Positions 8,511-16,599 of a DNA stretch of 64,000 nt are shown here, piece after piece; the first letter of the stretch is position 1; each line of letters opens with the position of its first letter. The stretch comes from Cellulophaga lytica DSM 7489 (GTDB taxonomy: Bacteria; Bacteroidota; Bacteroidia; Flavobacteriales; Flavobacteriaceae). Both the position numbers and the translations under genes were made by a program. Where the stretch lies: the NCBI RefSeq assembly GCF_000190595.1, contig NC_015167.1, positions 124,001 through 188,000 on the forward strand, in the 5' to 3' direction. Below the pieces are notes generated by a model. That model was not told the origin of the DNA. It searched no databases and was given only the letters and a program-made list of their open reading frames with translations.

Positions 8511-9065
8511 ATGGCACGTACACCAAGTAATATGTTACCCTTAGGAACCGTTGCTCCTTCTTTTACCCTTTTAGATACTACTACAAACACTATGGTAAGT
8601 TTAGAAAACCACAAAGGTGATAAGGGCACAATAATAGCATTTATTTGTAACCATTGTCCTTTTGTAATTCACGTAAATCCAGAGCTTGTAAAAATTGCAG
8701 ATTTTTACAAAAATAAAGGGTTTTCATTTATTGCTATTTCTAGTAATGATGTTATTAACTACCCACAAGATGCACCAGAGTTAATGACTAAATTTGCAAA
8801 AGAAAACAACTATAGCTTTCCTTATTTGTATGATGAAAAGCAAGATATTGCAAAAGCATATGATGCTGCTTGCACACCAGATTTTTATGTTTTTGATTCT
8901 GATTTAAAACTTGTTTATCGTGGACAACTAGATGACTCTAGACCAGGAAATGGCATACCTGTGACCGGAAAAGACTTAAAAAGTGCATTAGATGCTTTAG
9001 AACAAGGTAAAATTGTGAATCCTGAGCAAAAACCAAGCATAGGTTGTAATATTAAATGGAAGTAA
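8511..9065 (+). CDS. Thioredoxin-fold redoxin (AhpC/TSA-like)
   Basis: A cytosolic protein of 184 residues with a thioredoxin/peroxiredoxin fold. A CNHCPF motif near residue 46 supplies a CxxC redox pair in the position of the thioredoxin active site. The cis-Pro side is represented by CTPDFYVFD, and a third pair-like Cys lies in PSIGCNIKWK at the end. These match the 'thioredoxin family protein' group with CxHCPF rather than a classical peroxiredoxin. It probably reduces or oxidises protein or small-molecule thiols; the substrate is unknown. It is divergent from the CsaA-like gene. Confidence 0.85.
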   Translation: MARTPSNMLPLGTVAPSFTLLDTTTNTMVSLENHKGDKGTIIAFICNHCPFVIHVNPELVKIADFYKNKGFSFIAISSNDVINYPQDAPELMTKFAKENNYSFPYLYDEKQDIAKAYDAACTPDFYVFDSDLKLVYRGQLDDSRPGNGIPVTGKDLKSALDALEQGKIVNPEQKPSIGCNIKWK

Positions 9066-9066
9066 T

Positions 9067-9612
9067 TTAAAGCCAACCTTCTCTTTCACATAAGTTTTTT
9101 ATGTGTGCATAATGGTGATTGCTATGCCATGCATAACTACCTATATTTTCTGCTACTGTAACTTTGGTTTCCCCTGAGGGGTGAATAAAATACCTGTTTA
9201 ACTGTTCATCTGTTAATCCCTTTAGTAAATAAACCAATTTTGCGTGTAACGCAGTTATGTAATTTAAAGATAATATAACTGGCGATGTAGAGGCATCTAC
9301 CAAATTGGCCCAATCTTTTTCTTCATAAGCTTTTATTATAGGAGCTTCTTCTGTAAGCGCCCATTTAAAACGAGTATAACTATTATGATGACTATCTGCT
9401 ATATGATGCACCAATTGTATTACAGTCCACCCATTTGGTCTATAAGGTGTATTTAGCTGCTCATTATTTAAATTTAAAACAATGTTGGTGAGTTTTACAG
9501 GAAAAGACTCCAACGTTTTAATCCACTTTTTAATTTGTTCTTTAGTTATTTCTTCTGGACAAATAAAATCACCTATAGGATATTGCAATGATTTTAACGT
9601 ATTACTTTTCAT
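9067..9612 (-). CDS. YfiT/DinB-family putative metal-dependent hydrolase or thiol transferase
   Basis: A 181-residue four-helix-bundle protein of the DinB/YfiT superfamily. The three metal-ligand His positions are visible as VHHIADSHH (about residues 68-76) and WHSNHHYAHI near the C-terminus. The opening YPIGDF and EEITKEQIKKWI match the YfiT subgroup, annotated as bacillithiol S-transferase in Bacillus. Whether this organism makes bacillithiol cannot be judged here. It converges tail to tail with the redoxin gene, with one base between the stop codons. Confidence 0.85.
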   Translation of the reverse strand: MKSNTLKSLQYPIGDFICPEEITKEQIKKWIKTLESFPVKLTNIVLNLNNEQLNTPYRPNGWTVIQLVHHIADSHHNSYTRFKWALTEEAPIIKAYEEKDWANLVDASTSPVILSLNYITALHAKLVYLLKGLTDEQLNRYFIHPSGETKVTVAENIGSYAWHSNHHYAHIKNLCEREGWL

Positions 9613-9847
9613 ACCAACAAATGCTATTTTAAATATCTAATTTACTTACAGTTAAGCACTAAAGTACATAAAATTTATAATTTAATTAACTTTTAACGCA
9701 ACCCTTTTAACAAATAAGAGTCTAGAAGGTAAAAGCGCATATAATTTAGTGCCCCCATAGTTATATGAAAAAAGTTGGTAGGGTTTTTGTTAACATAATT
9801 GTTATGTAAGTAGAACCTTAATTTAAACACATTTAACCTATATAAAT

Positions 9848-9988
9848 ATGATTACTTTTTTTCTTATTTTGTCTGTACTAATTGCTGTAAATATTATTTT
9901 ACTTACTGTAAGTGTAAATGGTAGTTTTTTCTCTAAACGAAAAAACCTCTCTTTAGAAAAGAGAGGTCTTAAAAAAAATTATGCTTAG
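9848..9988 (+). CDS. Possible 46-residue membrane miniprotein
   Basis: ATG at 9848 opens a 46-codon frame to a TAG ending at 9988. The first half (MITFFLILSVLIAVNIILL) is a plausible membrane helix and the second half is strongly basic (SKRKNLSLEKRGLKKN). The basic half is encoded by the terminator hairpin of the opposite-strand gene, which argues that part of the coding pattern is incidental. No -7/-33 promoter pair is obvious. Could be a real single-pass small protein or chance. Confidence 0.25.
   Translation: MITFFLILSVLIAVNIILLTVSVNGSFFSKRKNLSLEKRGLKKNYA
9940..9967 (-). terminator. Intrinsic terminator of the cyclophilin-FKBP gene
   Basis: A 10-bp perfect stem (9945-9954 with 9958-9967) and a 3-base loop. 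On the minus strand it is followed by a T6 run, as expected for the gene ending at 10002. Confidence 0.85.
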
Positions 9989-10001
9989 TAGTTTTTACAA
10001 A

Positions 10002-10934
10002 CTATTTTACATCCATTAATTCTACATCAAAAATTAGTGTTGCATTTGGTGGTATAACACCACCTGCACCTGCACTACCGTATGCTAAGTTAGAAGGAAT
10101 TACAAAACGAGCCTTGTCTCCTACTTGTAATAATGCAATACCTTCATCCCAACCAGGAATTACTTGTCCTACTCCTAGTTGAAAATCTATTGGTTGGTTT
10201 CTTTTGTATGACGAATCAAAAACCTGACCGCTAACTAAAGATCCTTCATAGTGTACAGAAACAGTTTTACCACTTTCTGCTTTAACTCCATTACCTTTTT
10301 GAATAATTTTGTAACGTAAACCAGACTCAGTTGCATCAAAACCAGCAGCTAATTTTTCCATTTGTGCTTCTGCCTTTGCTTTTTCTTCTGCTAATCTTTT
10401 TTCTCTAGATCCTTCAAAAGTTCTAAAAGCTTCAACAGCATTCCACTTTTCTGCTTCTTCACCAACTCTTACAATTTCTAAAGTCTCAATAGTATCTCCT
10501 TGTGCTACAGCATCAACAACATCTTGTCCACTCTCTACGTGTCCAAATACCGTGTGCTTATTGTCTAACCAAGGTGTAGCAATGTGTGTTATAAAAAACT
10601 GGCTACCGTTTGTTCCAGGACCAGCGTTTGCCATAGATAAAACTCCAGGGCCAGAATGTGTTAACTCTGGATGAAATTCATCATCAAACTTATAACCAGC
10701 ATCACCTGTACCAGTTCCTAAAGGACATCCACCCTGAATCATAAAATCTGGAATAACTCTATGAAATTTTAATCCGTTATAATATGGTGTTCCTTGTGGT
10801 TTTACAGAGTTCTCTAAATTACCTTCTGCTAAGGCAACAAAGTTACCAACTGTACCTGGTGTTTTATCGTGCGTTAATTTTACTAAAATCTCTCCTTTAG
10901 TAGTATTGAATTTTGCGTAAATTCCGTCTTGCAT
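10002..10934 (-). CDS. Two-domain peptidyl-prolyl isomerase: cyclophilin + FKBP fusion
   Basis: Cis-trans prolyl isomerase of 310 residues carrying two unrelated PPIase folds. Residues about 5-165 are a cyclophilin (FHRVIPDFMIQGG, NGSQFFIT, DNKHTVFGHV, with the catalytic Arg in FHRV). A Lys/Glu-rich helical linker (about 170-200) joins it to an FKBP domain (about 205-310: VSVHYEGSL, VFDSSYKR, VIPGWDEG, LAYGSAGAGGVIPPNATL). Both active sites look intact. No signal peptide is seen, so it should act in the cytosol. The order cyclophilin-then-FKBP is that of the rare dual-family immunophilins called CFBPs. A good promoter precedes it. Confidence 0.93.
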   Translation of the reverse strand: MQDGIYAKFNTTKGEILVKLTHDKTPGTVGNFVALAEGNLENSVKPQGTPYYNGLKFHRVIPDFMIQGGCPLGTGTGDAGYKFDDEFHPELTHSGPGVLSMANAGPGTNGSQFFITHIATPWLDNKHTVFGHVESGQDVVDAVAQGDTIETLEIVRVGEEAEKWNAVEAFRTFEGSREKRLAEEKAKAEAQMEKLAAGFDATESGLRYKIIQKGNGVKAESGKTVSVHYEGSLVSGQVFDSSYKRNQPIDFQLGVGQVIPGWDEGIALLQVGDKARFVIPSNLAYGSAGAGGVIPPNATLIFDVELMDVK

Positions 10935-10956
10935 ATCGCTTATTTTTTATGAGCCG

Positions 10957-10986
10957 CAAAGATAGTCATTGTTTTTTGTTCACAAA
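10957..10986 (-). promoter_or_regulatory. Promoter of the cyclophilin-FKBP gene
   Basis: On the minus strand TTTG, then 18 bp, then TATCTTTG, an almost exact match to the Bacteroidota housekeeping promoter. The -7 box ends 22 bases before the ATG. Confidence 0.7.
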
Positions 10987-11011
10987 ACCCAATGCGTTTA
11001 AGAATTTGTTA

Positions 11012-12406
11012 TTATCCTTTTATCTTTTTTGAGGTTACAATACCGTATTTATCAAACAAATACACCAAACTTGTCATTGTAGCTGCCCCTAATTCTAACT
11101 CTCTTTTATTTACGTGTTCAAAAGTATCATTGGCAGCATGATGGTGATCAAAATAACGTTGAGAATCTGGTCTTAAACCTGCCAAAACTATATTATCTTT
11201 TTTTAATGGACCAACATCTGCTCCACTACCACCTTTTTCAAACAAATGAATTAAATATGGTTTAAATAAATTTCTCCAGCTTTCTACTTGTTCAAAATTT
11301 TCTGTAGAGCAATCAAAAGAAAAACCTCTAGGAGAAAAACCTCCGGCATCACTCTCTAAAGCAAAAATGTGATTTTCATTTTTACTTTTAGCCACCTGTG
11401 CATATTTATTACCTCCTCTTAAACCGTTTTCTTCATTCATAAAAAGCACAGCTCTTATAGTTCTTTTAGGCTTGTAACCAGATGCTTTAATTAAACGTAA
11501 TACATCCATACTTTGTACTACACCTGCTCCATCATCATGAGACCCGTCTCCTAAATCCCAAGAATCTAGATGGCCACCTACTACTATAATCTCATTTGGG
11601 TAAGTACTTCCTTTTATCTCTGCAATAACGTTGTATGACTGTACATCATCATACTGTTTGCAATTTTGCTTAAAAAAGAATTTTGTGTTTGGGTTTAACT
11701 TTAAAGCTGTAGCTAATAACTCTGCTCCATTTGTACTAATTGCCGCAGCAGGAATTCTATTTTTTACAGGAGTATCTCCATAACTCATAGAGCCTGTGTG
11801 CGGATAATCATCTAAACGTAAATTAACAGACCTAACAATTACACCTACTGCACCAAACTTACCAGCCTCTGCAGCCCCTGAGTAACGCTGATCTACACAC
11901 CCACCATAAGCAGTAAAAGTTACAATGTCTTTAGGGTTCATTGGTCTGTTAAAAAATACAATTTTACCTTCTATTTTTTCTTTACCTAACTCTTCTAACT
12001 CCTTAATACTCTTTACTTCTATTACATTAGCTTTTAACCCTAAGGCAGAAGTTGCAACAGAACCTCCTAATGCACAAATAGGCACACTTGTAGTTGTTCC
12101 GTCTTCAGATAAAATGTTTGCATACTCTGGTAAACCACGCACCCATCTTGGCACCATTACTGGTTGTAAATACACACGATCTACTCCTAACTTTTCTAAT
12201 TCTTTTTTGGTATAATCTACAGCTTGTTGTGCCTCTACAGAGCCAGATAAACGCCCACCAATTTGATTAGATAAATGGTCTAACCAATTGTAGGCCATAC
12301 CATCTGTTAATGCAGCGTCATAAATTGATCTAAGTTGTTTTTCATCAGCTGTTTGCGCAAAAATAGTTGTGCAAACTAATAGGAATATTACAGTTATTTT
12401 TTTCAT
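11012..12406 (-). CDS. Secreted M28 family zinc aminopeptidase/carboxypeptidase
   Basis: An exported metallopeptidase of 464 residues. Signal peptide 1-17 (IFA/Q), then a protease-associated insert (about 110-230) inside an M28 domain. The five metal ligands of M28 are recognisable: His and Asp in GGHLDSWDLG and DGSHDDGAG, Glu-Glu in MNEENGLRGG, Asp in ESDAGGFSPRG, and His in HHHAANDTFE. The closest well-known type is the glutamate carboxypeptidase/plasma-type family. It is 3 bases downstream of ppk2 and likely shares its transcript. Confidence 0.9.
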   Translation of the reverse strand: MKKITVIFLLVCTTIFAQTADEKQLRSIYDAALTDGMAYNWLDHLSNQIGGRLSGSVEAQQAVDYTKKELEKLGVDRVYLQPVMVPRWVRGLPEYANILSEDGTTTSVPICALGGSVATSALGLKANVIEVKSIKELEELGKEKIEGKIVFFNRPMNPKDIVTFTAYGGCVDQRYSGAAEAGKFGAVGVIVRSVNLRLDDYPHTGSMSYGDTPVKNRIPAAAISTNGAELLATALKLNPNTKFFFKQNCKQYDDVQSYNVIAEIKGSTYPNEIIVVGGHLDSWDLGDGSHDDGAGVVQSMDVLRLIKASGYKPKRTIRAVLFMNEENGLRGGNKYAQVAKSKNENHIFALESDAGGFSPRGFSFDCSTENFEQVESWRNLFKPYLIHLFEKGGSGADVGPLKKDNIVLAGLRPDSQRYFDHHHAANDTFEHVNKRELELGAATMTSLVYLFDKYGIVTSKKIKG

Positions 12407-12409
12407 CTT

Positions 12410-13288
12410 TTATTCTGATTCTAATTGGTTTTTATACATTTCTAAGTTTGCCTTAATTTCATCATCTAACTCTGGCTCTTTTATGTCTTTATACTTTTTT
12501 AATTCTTGCAATAAAATTGATGCTACAATTACTCTGGCTCCCTTTTTATTGTCTGCAGGTACCACATACCAAGGAGCGTGCTTTTTAGACGTTTTATTAA
12601 TAGCATCTTCATAACACTCTTGGTAAGTATCCCAAAGTTTACGTTCTTTTAAGTCTCCCGGAGAAAATTTCCAGTTTTTCTCTTTTAAATCTAATCTACG
12701 TAATAACCTTTGGCGTTGTTCTTCTTTAGATAAGTGTAAATAAAACTTATAAATTAAAGTGCCATTTTCTGCTATATGCTTTTCAAAATTATTAATCTGT
12801 TCAAACCTTTTTGCCCAAAAAGCATCATCTATATCATCTACACTGAGTATACCCGGTATATGTTCTCCCATTATATATTCTGGGTGAACACGCGTTACCA
12901 AAACATTTTCATAATGTGTTCTATTAAACACTCCAAATTTTCCTTTTGCTGGTAATGCTATATAGTGCCTCCATAAATAATCATGCTTACGCTCTAATTC
13001 TGTTGGTACTTTAAAACTGTGCACCACAACACCACGAGCATTAAAATCTTTAAAAATCTCTCGAATTAGACTGTCTTTCCCAGCAGTGTCCATACCTTGT
13101 AAGCAAATTAAAACACTATATTTTCCGTGAGCATATAACGTGTCTTGAAAATCACCTAATTCCTCTCTAATTTTTTCTAATTCCTTTTTTAATTTCTTAT
13201 CAGATTCATTAAAAGTTTCTAATGTTGGTTTGCTAGACAATTGTACATTTTCTAAAACCTTATATTTTTTTATATCTACGTTACGCAC
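12410..13288 (-). CDS. ppk2: Polyphosphate kinase 2 family nucleotide phosphotransferase
   Basis: Transfers phosphate between polyphosphate and nucleotides; the short single-domain class acts mostly on nucleoside diphosphates or monophosphates. The 292-residue protein has the P-loop-like LQGMDTAGKDSLI (about residues 64-76), the lid-region motif RTHYENVLVTRVHPEY, and the DLKERKLWDTYQECYEDAI block. A single PPK2 domain is present. The preference for ADP or AMP cannot be told from sequence by eye. It is followed almost immediately by the M28 peptidase gene. Confidence 0.92.
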   Translation of the reverse strand: MRNVDIKKYKVLENVQLSSKPTLETFNESDKKLKKELEKIREELGDFQDTLYAHGKYSVLICLQGMDTAGKDSLIREIFKDFNARGVVVHSFKVPTELERKHDYLWRHYIALPAKGKFGVFNRTHYENVLVTRVHPEYIMGEHIPGILSVDDIDDAFWAKRFEQINNFEKHIAENGTLIYKFYLHLSKEEQRQRLLRRLDLKEKNWKFSPGDLKERKLWDTYQECYEDAINKTSKKHAPWYVVPADNKKGARVIVASILLQELKKYKDIKEPELDDEIKANLEMYKNQLESE

Positions 13289-13463
13289 TTTATTCTATTT
13301 TATTTTTTAAGAGCTTGAATATACTATATTTTATTGATGTTTCCTTGTTTTATAGCACATCAATAGGATTTTTTGCCGCTTTAACGATAATAAAAGGTTA
13401 TGATAACATTACTAACTATATTGCAACAGAATCTGTACTTAAGGGTGCCCCAAAACCTTAAAA

Positions 13464-14120
13464 ATGATACAAAAACTTAAAAATACATCCCTACTATTAG
13501 CAGCTTTATTGTTGTTTTCTTTTGTTACCAATACCGCGTGCGATTTGGTAAACTCTAACTTAGAATTTGCTTTAAAACAGACTAAAAATGCTGAGAAATC
13601 TCAGGATATAAACACAGTTAAATTTCATACATACAAGGCTATTAAAATAGTACAAAAATTAGACAAGCAATTAAAAGATTGTGGTTGTTCTACTGCTAAT
13701 AAAGAAATTACAGAAGGCCTAAACTTACTTAAAGATATTACACACAGTACATCTTTATCTACAGCTAAGTTAATGTTAGAAGATGCTAGAAAAAGTATTA
13801 GTTCTGGTATAGATAAAATTGCTACCTACAGTAAAAAAACAACTAGCAATACTGATAAAAAAATTAGTGCAGAAAACGCAAAAGTATATGCTACTGTAGA
13901 TAGTATTCTGATACCTTTAGAAAAGTCTATGTTAGCAATGACAGTAGAAAAAGACAACTGTAAAGAAGCTTATGCTACTGCTTTGGCTATTTACGAAAAA
14001 AATGAACTTAAACTAATGGATGAGTCATTAACTGAAGCTAAAAAATACTATCATTTACGAAGTATAGAAATTGCAAAAAAAACTATGAAGAAGCTTGAAG
14101 ATTGTGCTAAAGCAAAATAA
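13464..14120 (+). CDS. Exported helical protein of unknown function
   Basis: I do not recognise a named family. The 218-residue product has an N-terminal hydrophobic export segment ending near TNTAC (Cys 26); the -3 residue is Asn, so lipidation is possible but not typical. The mature part is Lys-rich and predicted helical, with two similar halves each containing a Cys and a run such as FALKQTKNAEKSQD or VQKLDKQLKDCGCST, giving it a four-helix or TPR-like look. It is convergent with the SRPBCC gene (2 bases apart). Location is probably periplasmic. Confidence 0.6.
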   Translation: MIQKLKNTSLLLAALLLFSFVTNTACDLVNSNLEFALKQTKNAEKSQDINTVKFHTYKAIKIVQKLDKQLKDCGCSTANKEITEGLNLLKDITHSTSLSTAKLMLEDARKSISSGIDKIATYSKKTTSNTDKKISAENAKVYATVDSILIPLEKSMLAMTVEKDNCKEAYATALAIYEKNELKLMDESLTEAKKYYHLRSIEIAKKTMKKLEDCAKAK

Positions 14121-14122
14121 CT

Positions 14123-14650
14123 TTAGTTTTCTAATGCTAATTTTAATGCCAGCAAACCTTCTTCAAAATCTTTGCCAACAGCTTTATCCATATTCATAAA
14201 AAGCATCATAATACTCATAGGAAATGTGTTTTTACCAGAAAAACCCCAAGTTACTCTTGTAGTGTTATTTTCTAAGTCATAAAATTTAAAGTAACAGTCT
14301 GATGTGGATTTAAAAGGTTTAAAAAACCTTAACTCACCATCTATACGTTCTCCGTTAATGATATTGGTAATTTCTTGCTCGCCTTCACCTACTTCTTTAT
14401 TTCCGTTCCAATAGCTAGTAAAGCCTACTGTACCGTCTGTACCGGTATATTTACGAGCCATATTAGGATCTTTTTTAGCCCAAGGAGACCAAATTTCTTG
14501 ATTTTTAACAAGCAAAACATAGTTAAAAACTTCGTCTTTAGATTTGGTGATATCTATAGACCTATACACATTAAAACTCTTGGGAGCTACTACAGCTAAA
14601 ATTACAACAAGTACTACTAAGCTTGCTAGTATATAAACAGCTATCATCAT
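14123..14650 (-). CDS. SRPBCC (START-like) family membrane-anchored protein
   Basis: A 175-residue protein: one N-terminal membrane helix (about 3-22) followed by a polyketide-cyclase/SRPBCC helix-grip fold (about 28-170; DVFNYVLLVKNQEIWSPW-like opening, VTWGFSGKNTFPMS near the C-terminus). The family binds hydrophobic ligands in a central cavity. This anchored form is common in Bacteroidota and has no assigned ligand. A monocistronic gene by spacing. Confidence 0.82.
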   Translation of the reverse strand: MMIAVYILASLVVLVVILAVVAPKSFNVYRSIDITKSKDEVFNYVLLVKNQEIWSPWAKKDPNMARKYTGTDGTVGFTSYWNGNKEVGEGEQEITNIINGERIDGELRFFKPFKSTSDCYFKFYDLENNTTRVTWGFSGKNTFPMSIMMLFMNMDKAVGKDFEEGLLALKLALEN

Positions 14651-14726
14651 TTTTTTTGAGGTTTGGTTGGTTCTTAAATTTACAAAAAAATAATAAAACT
14701 TTATGTAAGTAATACTTCTGTTATAG

Positions 14727-15386
14727 CTATGTGTTTTCCTTATAATAACGCTCTAAAATATCATCTATACTTTTTATAGATTTTTTAGTCCAATCTAGTC
14801 TAATAGCTAATATTTCCTCGGCTGTAAGTTGCCAATTTTTAGTTGTTTTTTTTAATTCTGTGGTTAAGTGTTGTAATAATATTGCTGCAGAAACAGATAT
14901 GTTTAAACTCTCGCTAAAACCAACCATTGGTATTTTTACATAACCATCTGCTTTGTCTAGTACTTCTTGACTTAAACCACTTTTTTCTGTACCAAAAAAC
15001 AACGCTATTTTATCATCTATCTTAAAATCATCTAGTAAATAAGAATCTGTATGCGGAGAGGTTGCTATAATTTTATAACCATCTTTACGCAGCGTATCTA
15101 TACACTCTGTTGTTGTATTATACCTTGGCGTAGTTACCCATTGTTGGGCTCCCATTGCTATATTTTTATCTAAAGGCTCACTGTATTTACTTTCTATTAA
15201 ATGAGCAGTTTGTACACCAAAAGCATCACAGCTTCTAATAACTGCACTAGTATTATGCATTTGAAAAACATCTTCTATAGCAACGGTAATATAATTAGTT
15301 CTGTCTTTTAAAATATCTAAAAAACGCGTTTTACGTTCTTCACTTATTATGTTTTCTAAATAAGTTAATAGTTTAGTGTCTGTCAT
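14727..15386 (-). CDS. trmH: TrmH-family tRNA/rRNA 2'-O-methyltransferase
   Basis: SPOUT-class RNA methyltransferase that uses SAM to methylate a ribose 2'-OH; in the TrmH group the target is G18 of tRNA. The three SPOUT motifs are visible: NTSAVIRSCDAFG (motif 1, with catalytic Arg), FFGTEKSGLS (motif 2) and MVGFSESLNISVSAAI (motif 3, the knot). The C-terminal extension with TAEEILAIRLDWTKKSIKS is typical of TrmH itself. I use the ATG at 15386; a TTG nine bases earlier is also open. Product 219 residues. Confidence 0.88.
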   Translation of the reverse strand: MTDTKLLTYLENIISEERKTRFLDILKDRTNYITVAIEDVFQMHNTSAVIRSCDAFGVQTAHLIESKYSEPLDKNIAMGAQQWVTTPRYNTTTECIDTLRKDGYKIIATSPHTDSYLLDDFKIDDKIALFFGTEKSGLSQEVLDKADGYVKIPMVGFSESLNISVSAAILLQHLTTELKKTTKNWQLTAEEILAIRLDWTKKSIKSIDDILERYYKENT

Positions 15387-15435
15387 AAAGACCAATATAA
15401 AAAGAAAAGTTTAATTTTATAAAAAACTAGTGCGA

Positions 15436-16128
15436 ATGAAAAATATTGTTCTCCTTACTGGAGCCGGAATTAGTGCAGAAAGCGGCATAAAAACATTTAG
15501 AGACGCAGATGGCTTATGGGAAGGTCATGATGTTATGCAAGTAGCTTCTCCGCAAGGTTTTGCTGCAGACCCAGAGCTTGTATTGGATTTTTATAACCAA
15601 AGAAGAAAGCAATTATTAACTGTAAAACCTAATAAAGCACATTTAGCTATTACAAAATTACAAGAGCACTTTAATGTAACTGTAATTACCCAAAATGTAG
15701 ATGATTTACACGAGCGCGCAGGAAACAAAAATGTGGTTCATTTACACGGTGAACTTTTAAAAGCACGTTGTACCCAAAATGAAACCGAGGTATTAGAATG
15801 GACAAAAGACTTAAACTTAGGAGATTTATCTAAAAGTAAAAACCAACTAAGACCGCATATTGTTTGGTTTGGTGAAGAAGTACCTTTATTAGAAAAAGCT
15901 GCAAAAATAACTGAAACAGCAGATGTTTTAATAATTATTGGCACCTCTATGCAAGTATACCCAGCTGCTAGTTTGGTACATTATGTTACTAATGGCACTC
16001 CTATTTACTTTATAGACCCTAACCCTAGTATTAAGCAAAGTGATTTTAATAACCTTACAATTATAAATAAAACTGCCGTTAATGGTTTGCCTACTCTTGT
16101 AAAAGATTTAATTGATACAATGCTCTAG
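15436..16128 (+). CDS. cobB: Class III sirtuin, NAD-dependent protein deacylase
   Basis: Removes acyl groups from lysines using NAD. Motifs: GAGISAESGI and FRDADGLW (NAD binding), TQNVDDLH, and the catalytic His in HLHGELLKARC. A Tyr-x-x-Arg in FYNQRR matches the acid-binding pair of class III (CobB/SIRT5) enzymes, pointing to desuccinylation or demalonylation as well as deacetylation. Only one Cys (ARC) remains where four zinc ligands usually sit, so the structural zinc is probably lost. I use the ATG at 15436; a GTG six bases upstream is alternative. The 3' end overlaps the convergent haem-binding gene by 38 bases. Confidence 0.9.
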   Translation: MKNIVLLTGAGISAESGIKTFRDADGLWEGHDVMQVASPQGFAADPELVLDFYNQRRKQLLTVKPNKAHLAITKLQEHFNVTVITQNVDDLHERAGNKNVVHLHGELLKARCTQNETEVLEWTKDLNLGDLSKSKNQLRPHIVWFGEEVPLLEKAAKITETADVLIIIGTSMQVYPAASLVHYVTNGTPIYFIDPNPSIKQSDFNNLTIINKTAVNGLPTLVKDLIDTML

Positions 16129-16564
16129 TATTTTTTACCCATTCTATTAGCGCTTCCTTTTGTGTACTGCTTAAATTTGCCGTTTTGTGGGTCCACGTAT
16201 ATTCCTTTAATGGCATTTCTCCACTTTCTACGGTTTCCATTACCTCATCAAGCTTATGATCTTTTTTCTTAACTGAATAATTTTCCCATTCAGAAAAATT
16301 TAAATGTTTTTTACCATCTTTAACGTGGTCTGCCAACCAGTATGATACCGGTGCTATATTGTTATACCAAGGATACGCAGTTGTGTTACTATGACAATCA
16401 TAACAGCTAGTTTCTAATATTTTTTTAACTTCCTTAGAAGGATTTGTTTCTGTTAAAAAGGCAGTTTTTAAATCGGTTTCTGCGTTATTTTTTTCTGGCC
16501 TGTAAAATTGCATTGCTATTAAAATAATTAATAAAGCTAGTAGTATTTTTTTTAGTATTTTCAT
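16091..16564 (-). CDS. Membrane-anchored haem-binding (cytochrome-like) protein
   Basis: A 157-residue protein with an N-terminal signal/anchor helix (about 5-20) and a haem-binding domain (Haem_bd family) containing a single covalent-haem motif CYDCH near residue 54, followed by SNTTAYPWYNNIAPVS and the distal region GEMPLKEYTW, where the Met is a candidate axial ligand. It should face the periplasm and carry or sense electrons; the partner is unknown. It is transcribed towards cobB and overlaps its end. Confidence 0.85.
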   Translation of the reverse strand: MKILKKILLALLIILIAMQFYRPEKNNAETDLKTAFLTETNPSKEVKKILETSCYDCHSNTTAYPWYNNIAPVSYWLADHVKDGKKHLNFSEWENYSVKKKDHKLDEVMETVESGEMPLKEYTWTHKTANLSSTQKEALIEWVKNTRALYQLNLLQE

Positions 16565-16599
16565 CTTTACAATTTAGTATAAGCAAAATACAACTTTTT

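Larger units (their letters stand above)
9613..10001. other. 389-bp intergenic region
   Basis: Between the YfiT-like gene and the cyclophilin-FKBP gene. It holds the terminator for the latter (9940-9967) and one weak small ORF (9848-9988, listed separately). I see no RNA gene, repeat or clear promoter pair in the remainder. Confidence 0.6.

Noticed and set aside
8441-8629. N-terminal extension of the CsaA-like protein to 8629
   Set aside because: It would overlap the divergent redoxin gene, has no family similarity, and the ATG at 8440 follows a good -7 element.
9763-9810. 14-codon ORF starting ATGAAAAAAGTTGG
   Set aside because: Too short and without supporting signals or composition to call.
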